Below are positions 33,481-44,151 of a stretch of 64,000 nt of DNA, piece by piece. Each line of letters opens with the position of its first letter. The first letter of the stretch is position 1. Source of the DNA: Diabrotica undecimpunctata (taxonomy: Eukaryota; Arthropoda; Insecta; Coleoptera; Chrysomelidae); contig NC_092806.1 in the NCBI RefSeq assembly GCF_040954645.1, positions 72,294,141-72,358,140 of the forward strand, in the 5' to 3' direction. The notes beneath the pieces were generated by a model. The model worked only from the letters and a program-made list of their open reading frames with translations, made no database searches and was not told the DNA's origin. Made by a program: the position numbers and the translations under genes.

Positions 33481-35163
33481 TAGTGATTCTCAACCTGTGG
33501 TCAGCGGACCACTTGTGGTCCGCTAACGGTTTTCATGTGGTCCACAAAGTGAACAGTCATAAAATAATAATCAATTTAAATTTTGGCTCTTGAGACGTAA
33601 ATTAATGCGTCGGCCTATTTTTTTTTAACTAAAAACGTTTCCAGACGACCAAACGCGCCTGAACACAGGTTCATTCACCTCAAATTTCCTCGTATTTTCC
33701 CTCATGCGCCGAATAGTTGAAACCCAACATCTAAAGAAAATTCATTCCTCAAAGATTTTTGCTGTACAACTTGATGAATCTACAGATATTACCAATAAAG
33801 CTATTCTTCTTGTTTATATACGATTCATAGATAAAGACGACAAAAAATTATCTGAGAAGTTCCTGACCTCGATTGAATTGCAACGTAACACAACCGGAAA
33901 AGACATTTTTAAAGCCATTGACGGATATTTCACACTTAAAAATCTTTCTTGGAAAGACTGTGTAGGACTTGCTCTGATGGTGCCACGGCAATGACAGGTC
34001 ACAAAACAGGCTTGCCAAGTTTTGTAAGGAAAGAAGGAAACCATGCTATTGTTTTAACACACTGTAATATTCATCGCGAAATGCTTGCTGCCAAAAGATT
34101 CCCGACCTAAACAAGGTTTTGACTACTGTGGTAAAGGCCGTGAATGTTATAAAAAGTAATGCTCTTAGTTCGAGATTGTTTTCTTTTTATGCGAGGACAT
34201 GGGATCCATCCATCCATTCCAATCTCCTTCTACATACCGAAATTCGGTGGCTGTCAAGGGGCCGGGTTTTAGCCAGATTTTGTGAACTTCGAGAAGAAGT
34301 ATGTATGTATCTTGATGAAAAAAAAACCTAATTTAGCGGAAATACTGTGTGACGAAAAGTTTATGGCCCAGTTAGCTTTTTTAGCAGATATTTTTGAATA
34401 GCTTAACATATTCAATCTAAGCCTGCAGGGACCATCTAAAACCGCATTTGATCTTTGAAAAAAAAATTGATTCATTTAAGAAAAAATTGTTGCTGTGGGA
34501 GTCCGAAGCTGGAAAAGGATCGTTTGAAATGTTCAACTTGTTTTCAGATTTTATCTCCAAAAATGAAGGCTTAAATGAGAATGTTTTACATTCACTGGTT
34601 AAGTCCTACATTAAATCGCTTCAAGATTACATTGAGAAGTACTTCCCTGCTGATACAGATGTGAGGAGAAATAATCTGTGGGTGATTGATCCCTTTTTAG
34701 CTACCCACGATAATAATCTGTCTATTCAGGAAAATAAACAGCTTATTGAAATTTCATCCGATGATAATTTAAAAGTGATAAAATCTCACTGCGAAAATGT
34801 TGCAGATTTTTGGATAGGATTACTTGATGAAAGTCCACTGCTAAGTGAAAAAGCTTTGAAACTTCTTCCTTTTCATTCCACTTATCTCCGTGAGAAATCA
34901 TTCTCAACATTATATGCGATTAAGAATAAACACAGAAATAGATTGCTAAATTTAAATGCTCCTATGAGACTGGCGTTAACTTCTTTCGAGCCAAATATTG
35001 AGAAACTTTCAAGTGAGAAGCAAGACCAAGGGAGTGATTAACGTCTTAATTTAATCTCAATTTACCTATTATTATGAAATATTAATAATAATATCTAAGT
35101 TGTCCGCCAAGAATTCTGAAAGGTACAAGTGGTCCTCAGTAGTGAACAGGTTGAGAACCACTG
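33481..35163 (+). mobile_element. hAT-superfamily DNA transposon, internally deleted
   Basis: The 8-bp direct repeat GCATAGAT lies at 33473-33480 and 35164-35171, the target duplication size of hAT elements. Terminal repeats match: left TAGTGATTCTCAACCTGT, right (reverse complement) CAGTGGTTCTCAACCTGT, the usual hAT-type end. It is 1683 bp long; the transposase N-terminus (BED finger region) is missing between about 33580 and 33700. Confidence 0.92.
33704..35041 (+). pseudogene. hAT transposase (ZBED-like), N-terminally deleted
   Basis: It begins MRRIVETQHLKKIHSS and reaches VQLDESTDITNKAILLVYI (first catalytic Asp in LDESTD, 33770-33787), then SWKDCVG. A one-base shift follows before CSDGATAMTGHKTGL (the second Asp in SDGA). 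Further on come LLLHTEIRWLSRGRVLARFC with the conserved RW, and in another frame FWIGLLDESPLLSEKALKLL, STYLREKSFSTL and IKNKHRNRLLNL, the hAT C-terminal dimerisation region, ending QDQGSD. Frameshifts near 33975, 34110 and 34330-34450 plus the lost DNA-binding domain show it is dead. Relatives occur as host-domesticated ZBED genes, but this copy has clear transposon ends. Confidence 0.9.
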
Positions 35164-35171
35164 GCATAGAT

Positions 35172-35660
35172 TATAAAAATCCAATTAATTCGTTTGTGAA
35201 TTATTTTTAAATATAGTAATTTGTTTAAACCCTTTACAATAAATATTTATTTTGTTAAATTTTACTTCTCTCTTATCATTATTAGTGGTTACGAAACGAA
35301 AGGTAATTTAAATATTTGTGTAATATAATTATAAATAACATTTTCAAAAAATAAATTTTTTTATTTTAAAATCAAATCTATACCCGTTAATTTTTCTTGA
35401 ATTATTAGTATTTATAAAGTTACTTTTCTTGACTAAAAATATTACAAATATATTTTAAATAAATTAATTGTTATAAATTTTGTATAATTATAAATAAAAA
35501 TATTAAAATAAGTTATATAAATTGTAATATGGTAATATGGTTAGATTATGTTTAATAAAACGTCAGTTTTTAATTTTAATGTTTATTATTTTTATCTTGC
35601 CATAATTAAAATAAGGCATTGGTGAGGCATTATGACATTTAGAATTGCACAATACGTTAG
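35172..35660. other. No recognised feature
   Basis: Very AT-rich, no coding pattern. Confidence 0.5.
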
Positions 35661-35671
35661 ATCTTTTACAT

Positions 35672-35953
35672 TTACATAATTAAGACAAAACAGCTTTTAA
35701 TAGTTATTAAATCATCATCATTGTCATTAGAAATAGAATTTTCAACAGCATTACTGACATCAGGTGATATAACTTTCTGCCAAAATAACATGGTAGAATG
35801 CTGTTCAAAAATACCTAGCTTAAATTTAACATCTTTCAACTTCTCTTTTTTAATTAAATGGCGTAAGGCCTCCCTGTTTGGCTTAATAGATGACCATTTC
35901 TTCCCGTTTTTAATAGTGCATAAAAACATGAAAAGATCCGAGTAGCTGGACCC
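35672..35953 (-). CDS. Hypothetical open frame, unrecognised
   Basis: A minus-strand frame is open from about 35953 (SGSSYSDLFMFLCTIKNGKK) to a stop at 35672, and includes KLKDVKFKLGIFEQHSTM and an Asn/Asp-rich end (ISNDNDDDLITI). A TAG at 35954 precedes CTGAGTGGG, so an AG splice acceptor is conceivable and this could be a terminal exon. Upstream on the same strand (36240-35960) scattered codable sequence begins MASFEEEVSHGSYGEKK. I do not recognise the protein. Composition is less random than neighbouring frames, but no domain is visible. Confidence 0.25.
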   Translation of the reverse strand, partial: GSSYSDLFMFLCTIKNGKKWSSIKPNREALRHLIKKEKLKDVKFKLGIFEQHSTMLFWQKVISPDVSNAVENSISNDNDDDLITIKSCFVLIM

Positions 35954-36649
35954 ACTCAGCTACCTATTATCTCTTTTGATTTAATTTCTGGTATATTGAA
36001 GTCCATTTTGGATTTTATGTGCCTCATAACCATAGTTTCTAGTCATGAGTAAACCAGTTCTTGCCAAGGAAAAACACATATTTAAACCTTTCAAATACAA
36101 TGTAGTAAATAGTTGGTAACATAGCTTTTTTAGTTTTTCGTAATGTTTTTATACTCTTCTAAAAACCCGATCTACTGGCAAATAACTTGTTCGTGATCTT
36201 TTTCTCGCCGTACGACCCGTGTGAGACCTCTTCTTCAAAACTTGCCATTATCGTTATTCACATAGATAAATAAAAAAACAATGCACGTTTCTAACACAGA
36301 TATTTGCCGCTTACTGTACTCATCAACTAGAAGCAAACGTGACTTTTATGCACACTTTTATGCAAATTAGTCAGGCGGATTTAAGATGCCTTGCAAATTA
36401 AAACCAAGATAAGACGTTTTGAAAATAAATACAACTTTTAAATACACTTTTAAATGGTAAATAAGCAATTTTGGAGCATATAACTTTTTCTGGGTATGAA
36501 GAGGTCTATAACATGTTTAATTGAATAAAAACAACGCGGTCTGATAAAGATATATATGTTCAAAGGCAGCAAGAATGATATTTAAATATATGGTTATGGT
36601 ATATTTTTGGATGTATCATATCTGAATTTAAAATATACGAATCACAAAA

Positions 36650-36860
36650 ACCACACAGAATGACTAAACAAATGTTTCAGGGAGAAATGGTGAACAACTC
36701 TTAAAGAAATGGACATGCGTAATATCATCAATGGTAAAATAATGTAGAAAGCCACTGAAATAAAAAAAATATAGCAAAAATCAAAGAGTAAAATCGGTAA
36801 AGATTAGACAGGATCTAGATATAGACCATGCGTAGACCACATTTACACACTAGATCAACT
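36650..36860 (+). pseudogene. LINE reverse transcriptase scrap
   Basis: The best match is GSRYRPCVDHIYTLDQLLIR near 36800-36865, resembling the QAGFRxGRSCxDHIFTL box of LINE reverse transcriptases. Everything else is too decayed. The flanks 35960-36650 and 36870-37374 are otherwise unassigned, although 37020-37375 is clearly GC-richer than its surroundings and carries a 72-codon frame of unknown nature. Confidence 0.4.
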
Positions 36861-37374
36861 GCTTATTAGAAAATAGAAAAACTACAAAAAAAAAATATAG
36901 GTACATATTAAAGATAGATTCAAACTCCATAAAAAAACCGAGTAGTAAAATATATTCAATAGTGCCAATTTTTACGGTTTTCACCACTTGTAAACACTTC
37001 TTATTCGGTAGACACAGTCTCGCGTTACCTCGCAAAGTAAACGGTCACCCACCGAAAAAACAGTTCCAGTTCTAGAAAACCGGTATATCAAGAGAAGACT
37101 ACGCAGTGGTCCAAATCGAAAAACCCTCAAAACGGATGGCTAAACTGCATATACGTTTATCAACGGGTGCGAAAACCGCGCACGGTATCACGGTATAAAT
37201 GAGTCGCAAATGTGGACGCGTGGACTACCAGAAACAGACAGTGTATGCGGAATTGCAAGCTTAGAGGTATCATGTAAGGTACCAAAACCTGCAATCAACG
37301 CATCGAAATCAAACGGGCGTGGCGCTAGCAGGTGGATAATTCCTAGGACCAGTTTATTGAAAGATATAGCTGAC

Positions 37375-38945
37375 AAGGGAATATCGGAGAACAGACGAGA
37401 GGGAAGAGGAACCACCAACGATTCTTGAAGTTAAATATGCAGTTAAAAAACTAGCCAGAAACAAATCACCCGGAATAGATAATCTCCCAGTTGATCTATA
37501 TAAAGAAGGTGGCCATGATACCATAATGGCATTACAGCAGCTTATAAAAGAAATATTGATACAGAAATCCCTTCCCAATGATTGGAATATCGGAATACTT
37601 TGTACCATACCCAAAAAAAGGGATATCTTTGAATGCTCTAACACAGAGGAAATACGCTTCTAAATGCAGGGTATGTAATATTTTCTACAGTACTATATCA
37701 TCGTATGGCACCATATCCAGAACGGATAGTAGGAAAATACCAGGCTGGTTTCAGAGGTGGTATATCGACAATTCATCAGATTGTAACCCTGAAACAAATT
37801 TTGGAAAAAACACTGGAATATGGCATTGATACTTATCACATATTTATAGACTACAAAGCAGCCTACAACTCTGTAAATAGAAGAAAAATGTTCAAAGCAA
37901 TGAAAGAGCTAGGAATACCAAATCAGTTGGTAAACTTAACTAAACTACCTCTTGAAAAAGTTAAAGGTAGATTACGAAATCAGGGGGAACTGTCTGAACC
38001 TTTTAAAACAAATAACGGGCCGCGCTAGGGAGATCCTCTCTCCTGTATACTGTTCAATCTGGCTCTGGAAAAAGTCATACGTATGTCAAAAATTACAACT
38101 ACTTGTTCTATATATAACAAATCAGTGCAAATTCTGGCCTATGCTGATGATATCAATACTGTTGGGACAACGAAAAACGCTGTACAAGAGGCGTATGCAG
38201 TATTAAAAGAATCAGCTACAAAAATGGGTTTATTAATAAATAAAAAACAAAACGAAGTATACGAAAATAAGCACGCAACCACAAATACTACGACCACTTG
38301 GTATAGAAAACGATGTCATCAAAGCAGTGAACGAATTTTTATACCTGGGAGCGCTCCTTAACGCTGAGAATAATACTACCGCAGACATAAACCGCAGGAT
38401 TTTCATGGCCAATAGATGCTATTTTGGGCCCAATCATCTTTAATCCACAATTATATCGAGAAATACAAAAAAAAACTCTACAAAACGATAATACGCCCAG
38501 TCCTAACATATGGTTTAAAGACCTGAACTCTAACAAAAAATAATGAAAACATGTTAAAATGTTTCGAAAGAAAAGTACTAAGGCGAATTTATGGAGCAGT
38601 GAATGACAATGTAGTGTGGAGAAGATGATACAACTTCGAACTTTATAGAATATACCAGGAACCTGATATCGTAAAACAGATTAAAATAGGACGTCTGAGG
38701 TGGATAGGGCATGTAATGCGGATGGAACAAAATGACCCAGCTAGAAAAACGCTCCTTCATAGACCTATTGGTTAGAGAAGAAGAGGAAGACCTTAAACAA
38801 GGTTCCTTGATAACATCGATGAAGACATGAGAAAAATGGGAATACGTGCTTGGCGAAGAAAGGCGATGGATAGGGACGACTAGAGAGAAATTCTTGAGGA
38901 GGCTAGGACCCAGTAGGGTTGTAAAGCCAGAATGATGATGATAAA
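37375..38945 (+). pseudogene. LINE reverse transcriptase (AYADDI type), (ATG)n tail
   Basis: Across frameshifts: ILEVKYAVKKLARNKSPGID, DTIMALQQLIKEILIQKSLP, VGKYQAGFRGGISTIHQ, TYHIFIDYKAAYNSVNRRKM (first Asp), then GDPLSCILFNLALEKVIR, LAYADDINTVGTTKN (catalytic box, 38137-38151), MGLLINKKQNE, IIRPVLTYGLKT, FERKVLRRIYGAV and IGRLRWIGHVMRMEQND, ending RRGRP and an AATGATGATGATAA tail. The whole reverse transcriptase is represented but broken by at least four frame changes. No endonuclease is present, so it is 5'-truncated. Confidence 0.8.
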
Positions 38946-39375
38946 GATTAAGCAATTCCGTTCCGGTTTGACTTATATACTGTTTGAGATGCTGCAAAAG
39001 CGGAAACCTCAGCAAAGAAAACTCCGAAAAATTAATTATCTGTCCATACTGTAAACAACAACACAGGTCTACTGCATGCCCCACGATAGATGTTCTTAAA
39101 TGTCCCAACTGTAATGGAGACCACCGAGCATTTTTACAAAAATGCCCACACTGAAGAATCCAACCAAAAGAACAAAACAAACAGAACCCGTACACACTTC
39201 CAAGCAAATCCCTTCATACGACCTATCCTCGGACATAAAATCCCTAATCCACTTCACATCCATGATCCTCTTCAATGTCTTCCCTGAAAAGAGGAGTAAC
39301 ACACTCCGCCATTTAAATCAAATTTCTAATGCATTTTATGGGTATCAACCTCCTGGTACAACAATTCTATAACCC
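38946..39375 (+). pseudogene. LINE ORF1-like fragment with zinc knuckles
   Basis: A frame near 39040-39160 contains CPYCKQQHRSTACP and CPNCNGDHRAFLQKCP: two CCHC-type knuckles spaced as in ORF1 (Gag-like) proteins of Jockey-type LINEs, which bind the element RNA. A frame shift follows, and an open frame to 39372 (HTSKQIPSYDLSSDIKSL, ending PPGTTIL) probably continues the protein. The adjoining LINE 3' end at 37375-38945 is another element. Confidence 0.6.
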
Positions 39376-39889
39376 AAACCTTCACTCAATTCCGCACATA
39401 AACTCACAATAAAACACACACATATATCATTCATATATTACACTTATCATTTACCCACACATACACGTTACCTTCATCCAAGCTACCAATTAGTAACATA
39501 AGAGCAAAAAGAAAGCGTGATTTTACTAAAACTTGAACATGAAAAATGAAGAAATAACATCGAGTGGATGGAATAAGAATTAGATCTATACTCATTATCA
39601 CTGTCGTCGGTATATTCATTTCAATTGTAAATCATGACTGGGTTAATTGCATCAATTGATTTTTACGCATCAAACATTCTTATATTAACTTTTCACATTT
39701 CCGCAGACTTTTTCTCAAATTGCAGGAGTAGAAGTGTTCAATGTTTCTTGCCATGTTTCCAAAACTGCTGCGTCACTTACGTCCAATATATGTAGTTATC
39801 GTAGTAAGTTTTGCTTATTCTCTTAATATGTTCAGTGGGACTGAATTTACACCAACCGAACGGTTCAACTGGTCGCTTATGCCGATAAT
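39376..39889. other. No recognised feature
   Basis: No coding pattern that I can assign; it may hold the lost ORF2 start of the preceding ORF1-bearing LINE. Confidence 0.4.
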
Positions 39890-40630
39890 ATTAATATTAT
39901 GACTAGAACATCAATAGGAGCACAGGAAACATAAGCAGAGTTAAAAACGCAAACAAAAATGCTAGGTCTGGAAATTAACACAGAAAATACAAAAATAATA
40001 AAATAATGATACAGACGAGAAGAAATATAGTCTCAAAAAACATTATAAATGAAGATTATATTAAAACGGTTAGAAAGTTTACATATGTCTGGGAGTAGAA
40101 ATATATGCCGAAGGATAAGAAGATGGAGAAATGCGGAAGAGAATAACGCAGGCAAACACAGCTTATTTTGCTCTCTCCCATATATTTCCGTCTAAAAATG
40201 TCTACCGAAATACAAAGATAAGAGTCTAAAGAACCTTAATTCGACCAATAGCATGATATGGCAGTGAAGCAAGGGTCCTGAAAGAGACAACTAAAAGCAA
40301 ACCCGATACATTCGAAAGGAAAGTACTGAAGAGAATACTAGGACCTGTGAGAGAAAACGGAATCTTCAGAAGTCAATACAACAACGAGCTTTATCAACTC
40401 AAGGAAGCACCACTGTCAGATTTCATTAGAATACAAAGATTGCAATTGGTCGGACATGTAATAAGAACTGGAGATGATAGCCTGGGAAGACACAATAAAC
40501 AGCGACGCACAAGCCCTTTTAGAAGTCCGTGTATGGAGAAGATCAGCCACAGACAAGCAAGGGTAGACGCAAAAAATAAAAGAGGCCAAGGCTCAATTGG
40601 GGCTGTAGTGCCGTAGAAAAATAAGAACGC
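39890..40630 (+). pseudogene. LINE reverse transcriptase C-terminal relic
   Basis: Pieces: LGLEINTENTKIIK, then IVSKNIINEDYIKTVRKFTY, EIYAEG, RITQANTAYFALSHIFPSKN, TKIRV, LIRPIA, FERKVLKRILGPVRENGIFR, YNNELYQLKEAPLSDFIRIQ and LQLVGHVIRTGDDSLGR. The end reads RGQGSIGAVVP. This is the thumb and C-terminus of a LINE family; 56226-56585 is a relative (RRIFGPV ... LQWAEHLRR). The catalytic centre is missing. Confidence 0.7.
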
Positions 40631-40829
40631 AGAAGTGGTAACATATTATGTCTAAAACTATGTAAAATCTCGTCTACTATAAATATTTTTTGTTTTTCAT
40701 TCCTTTAGGCTAACTGTAATAATTCTGGCTTAAAGCAATTTTGAGAAAATAAAATATTTTTATATGTTAATATTTCTTTTATTTTATAATGTACTGTCCA
40801 GGAATTTGTTCGTTGCTTATTTAACATCT
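40631..40829. other. No recognised feature
   Basis: AT-rich spacer. Confidence 0.4.
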
Positions 40830-41514
40830 TAACAATATTTAACAATCCAAAACTATAACAGATAGTTCATGTAAACTTGCAAACACTGTTTCTTTTAACA
40901 ATTTCACAAACATCTCCGTATTTATGTTATCGTGATAATCAGCCAATTTTGATTTTGACGAAAATATAAGATCCGCTCCATCAATAAAACCATGTTTTTA
41001 CCTGCATGCAATATAATATGTCTCCCTCTCTCAATATCGGTGTATTTTATGGATTTTATACTCTCGTCCTGCCAAATCCGTTTTATTTCACCTTTGGCAA
41101 AAATCAACATTTCGTAAAATACACAAATAAACCGTGTTTTGTTTTAATTATTATAGTTTCTTAAAAATTCCTGTCTTTTTCGAACTAAACGAGCTCTTTA
41201 ACATAAGAGTTTTCTATTGACTTTCATTTTAAACATAAAACCAATCTATTTGAAAACTCTATAGAGTTTCGAATTCGAATGGAAAATTCGAATATATTTC
41301 TATCTTTTAATTTTTTTATTATCGTCTCTAAAGAAACATGTTCTTTATTTTTACGCATTTTATATATAATGTTTCGTATTTCAAACTTACAACCCTCAGG
41401 AAGATCTTTAGTCTGAGGGCGTAGTCTAGGTTTATATTGTGCGACCCCTTCTTTATTATTTACACTTTTTTTGTTTTTCAAAACTGACTTGAGTTTTGTG
41501 TCTCTAACAAGCAC
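40830..41514 (-). pseudogene. DDE transposase-like gene relic
   Basis: From 41514 on the minus strand a 96-codon frame reads VLKNKKSVNNKEGVAQYK, PEGCKFEIRNIIYKMRKNKE and SLETIIKKLKDRNIF, the helix-turn-helix region of a transposase-like family common in beetles and other insects. Further downstream (41110-40830) come IKRIWQDESIKS (where WxDET with the first catalytic Asp is expected), GRHIILHAGKN and, in another frame, IDGADLIFSSKSKLADYHDN and HELSVIVLDC. The order matches an IS630/Tc1-related DDE protein. Stops separate the blocks. I saw no terminal repeats. Confidence 0.6.
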
Positions 41515-42413
41515 TGTATTATGGCTTTGTACACTCGTTTATGTATGGATTGCACTGGTACAAAAGTCACTAAGAATTAAATCAATGATATCTGCTTATA
41601 AATAAATTTATATACTATAAGCAAGTACTAGATGTAAAGTTAAAATTTAGATAACATAGATAATGAACACAAGTAATTATCATAAGAAACACCGACGAAT
41701 GCCAGCAATACTCAAATCAAAATTTAAGGTAAAATTATATTTAATGAAAAGAGTTAACAATCCGGTTTTATGAAATCTTTAAATTATCAAAAATACCAGA
41801 GCACTCGAGAACCAGCATTATGAAAAGAGCAAAAAAATTATCCAAATAATTACAGAGAAATTAATCCCTTGTTATATATCACTCTGACACTCTTAACGTA
41901 AACTAATAATAAATAAACTAACAAAATCGTTATAAAGCAGACGAAAAACACAGATTCAGAAGCGCAGGAGATGCGACTCGATCTTGCGTATGTCTTGCCT
42001 TGTCTTGTGTATGTCAAAAAATTGACAAAGAATATTATGTAAGAAACAGAGGCCGAAGTAAAATTACCGACAGAAACAACGTAGACACTCTATATTATAC
42101 AGTGTACGTCAAGAATTTTTTCGTTAATATATTCTCTGGACGATAAAACCTAAATTAATAAAATTTTATATAACTAATTAAAACGCCGGCTTATATAGGT
42201 TTTGGTATATTTTAGTGACGCAATAATTGAACACGGTGGATGACTACATTTTGTAATTTGTTTTTAATCGGACCATATAGCAAGTACCCAACCTCTACTC
42301 ATTTGGAAAGAATGAATTTTCCTCTTAGGGGAAATGAAAGCCATATAGCTTAAACCTCAATAATAGGGATGCTTTCAGAAACGAAAACTTTTCTACTCAC
42401 CATTCTAAATTAG
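41515..42413. other. No recognised feature
   Basis: AT-rich, no coding pattern. The last 13 bases (42401-42413) are the left target duplication of the LINE that follows. Confidence 0.5.
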
Positions 42414-43901
42414 AGAGCAATCAAGACATTGAAGAACAAAAAAGCCAAAGGACCCGGAGGAATACTAAACGAACTAATTAAAAACGGAACGGAAAAGTTA
42501 TTCCGCATGCTACATAGAATGTTCGAAAGAGGACTAAATGGAGAAGAAATACCTGCGGAATGGACACAAGCATACATCACATCCATACATAAGAAAGGAA
42601 ACAGGAAAAAATGTGAAAACTATAGAGGAATTAGTATAATATCGTCGGTAGGTAAACTTTACGGGAAAACTATTAAGGAAAAACTAGAAACTGAAATAAT
42701 AGGAAAAATTGGAGAAGACCAAGCAGGGTTCACAGTAGGAAAATCATGCCTAGATCATACGTACACATTAGAACAACTGATAGAGAAGAAAATGGCAAAA
42801 GGTAGACCGGTCCATCTGGCGTTTGTTGATCTAAAGAAAGCATATGACTCAATACCTAGAGTCAAATTATGGGAAGCAATGAATGATCTCGGAATCCGAC
42901 AAACACTAATAAAAGCAGTTAAAGCACTATACAAAGAAAACAAAGTAGCTATTAAATGTGGAAATAAAGCCTACAATCCATTTAAGACGACAAAAGGACT
43001 TCTACAAGGCTGTGCTACGTCCCCTACTCCGTTTAAAATATTCTTGGAAAAGGCACTCAAACCATGGAGGAGAAAGTGCGAAGGAATGGGCATACCAGTA
43101 CGAGATGAATACCTATACACCTTAAGTTTTGCCGACGATCAAGTAGTCATCGCACAAGATGAAGAAGATCTCAGCTTTATGCTCAGAAAACTAGAAGAAG
43201 AATATTAAAACAACGGAATGGAAATAAACTTAGAGACAACCCAATACCTAACAACAGAAAACAAGGATATGAGAAACCTAGAGATAGACGAGGGAAGACA
43301 AATAAATGGAACAGATAAATTCAAGTATTTAGGAACCATAATATCGAACCAGGGAACAACAGAAGAAGATATAAACAACAGACTGAGACAAATAAGAAAC
43401 TGTATAAGACAACTAAACTCAGTGTTGTGGGATAAGAACATTACGATAAAGACAAAAAAGAGAATATATAATACCCTGACAAGAAGTATCCTGACATATG
43501 GGTCCGAAAACTGGACAATAAACAAGAGAAATAGAGGTAGAAATGGAGTTCCTGAGGAGAAGCTGTAGACTTACAAAAAGAGACAGAATTGAAAACGCAG
43601 AGATTAAGCGGAGAATGGGAGTGCAATCAGACATAATCGACTATATAGAGGAGAAGAGACTATCCTGGTATGGGCCACGTCAGAAGAGCGGACAGAGGAC
43701 GCTGGATCAAAATCACAGAATGGAGCCCGATTGGAAGAAGAAAGAGAGAAAGACCCCGAAGGTTATTCAGAGATGAAATCGACGAGGCTATGGAGAAAAG
43801 AACCCTGCGAGATGGAGACTGGAATGGCAGGAAAAATTGGAGAAAACGGTTGAGTGAAGGAAGACAGTGAAAACTGTGGAAATCCTTAGTAGTAGTAGTA
43901 G
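42414..43901 (+). mobile_element. 5'-truncated LINE with 13-bp target duplication and (TAG)n tail
   Basis: The direct repeat CATTCTAAATTAG occurs at 42401-42413 and 43902-43914 and brackets the insert. The insert ends in TTAGTAGTAGTAGTAG, the 3' tail. This defines the element 3' boundary precisely and shows target-primed insertion. It is 1488 bp and starts inside the reverse transcriptase. Confidence 0.92.
42429..43870 (+). pseudogene. LINE reverse transcriptase (FADDQ type), lightly damaged
   Basis: The main frame runs KNKKAKGPGGILNELIKNGT, NYRGISIISSVGKLYGK, GEDQAGFTVGKSCLDHTYTL, HLAFVDLKKAYDSIPRVKLW (first Asp), GLLQGCATSPTPFKIFLEKA and LSFADDQVVIAQDEEDL (43128-43142), to a TAA at 43206-43208. 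The same frame continues after it: NGMEINLETTQYLT, KYLGTIISNQGTTEEDINN, SILTYGSENWTINKRNRG. A frame shift near 43540 leads to LRRSCRLTKRDRIENAEIKR, and the C-terminus DEAMEKRTLRDGDWNGRK ends at 43870. One stop and two frame changes separate this from an intact reverse transcriptase, so it is one of the younger LINE copies in the window. Confidence 0.88.
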
Positions 43902-43968
43902 CATTCTAAATTAGGTTTTTCTATAGACATGTAATACAGATAGACTGATCGTTACAATACAAGCCCGT

Positions 43969-44151
43969 TTCCCCAGTGCGACAGAGAAAACTGACGTAAA
44001 GCAGTCTCTGCATATCTTTCTAATTTGTCAGGTTTATCGACTTCATGACCTCAATGTTCAATGAGAAGGTCACGTGGTCGATTAAATCCGGCCCATTAGA
44101 CAGAGATGCAGAAACTGCTTTACGTCAGTTTTCTCTGTCGCACTGGGGGAA
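43969..44151. mobile_element. Foldback MITE
   Basis: About 45 bp at the left (TTCCCCAGTGCGACAGAG ... TCTCTGCAT, to 44013) is inverted at the right (44106-44151) with one base inserted and one substitution. Further inverted pairing continues inside (ATCGACTTCATGACCT against AGGTCACGTGGTCGAT), so nearly the whole 183 bp can fold on itself. There is no coding capacity. No target duplication is evident. Confidence 0.8.
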
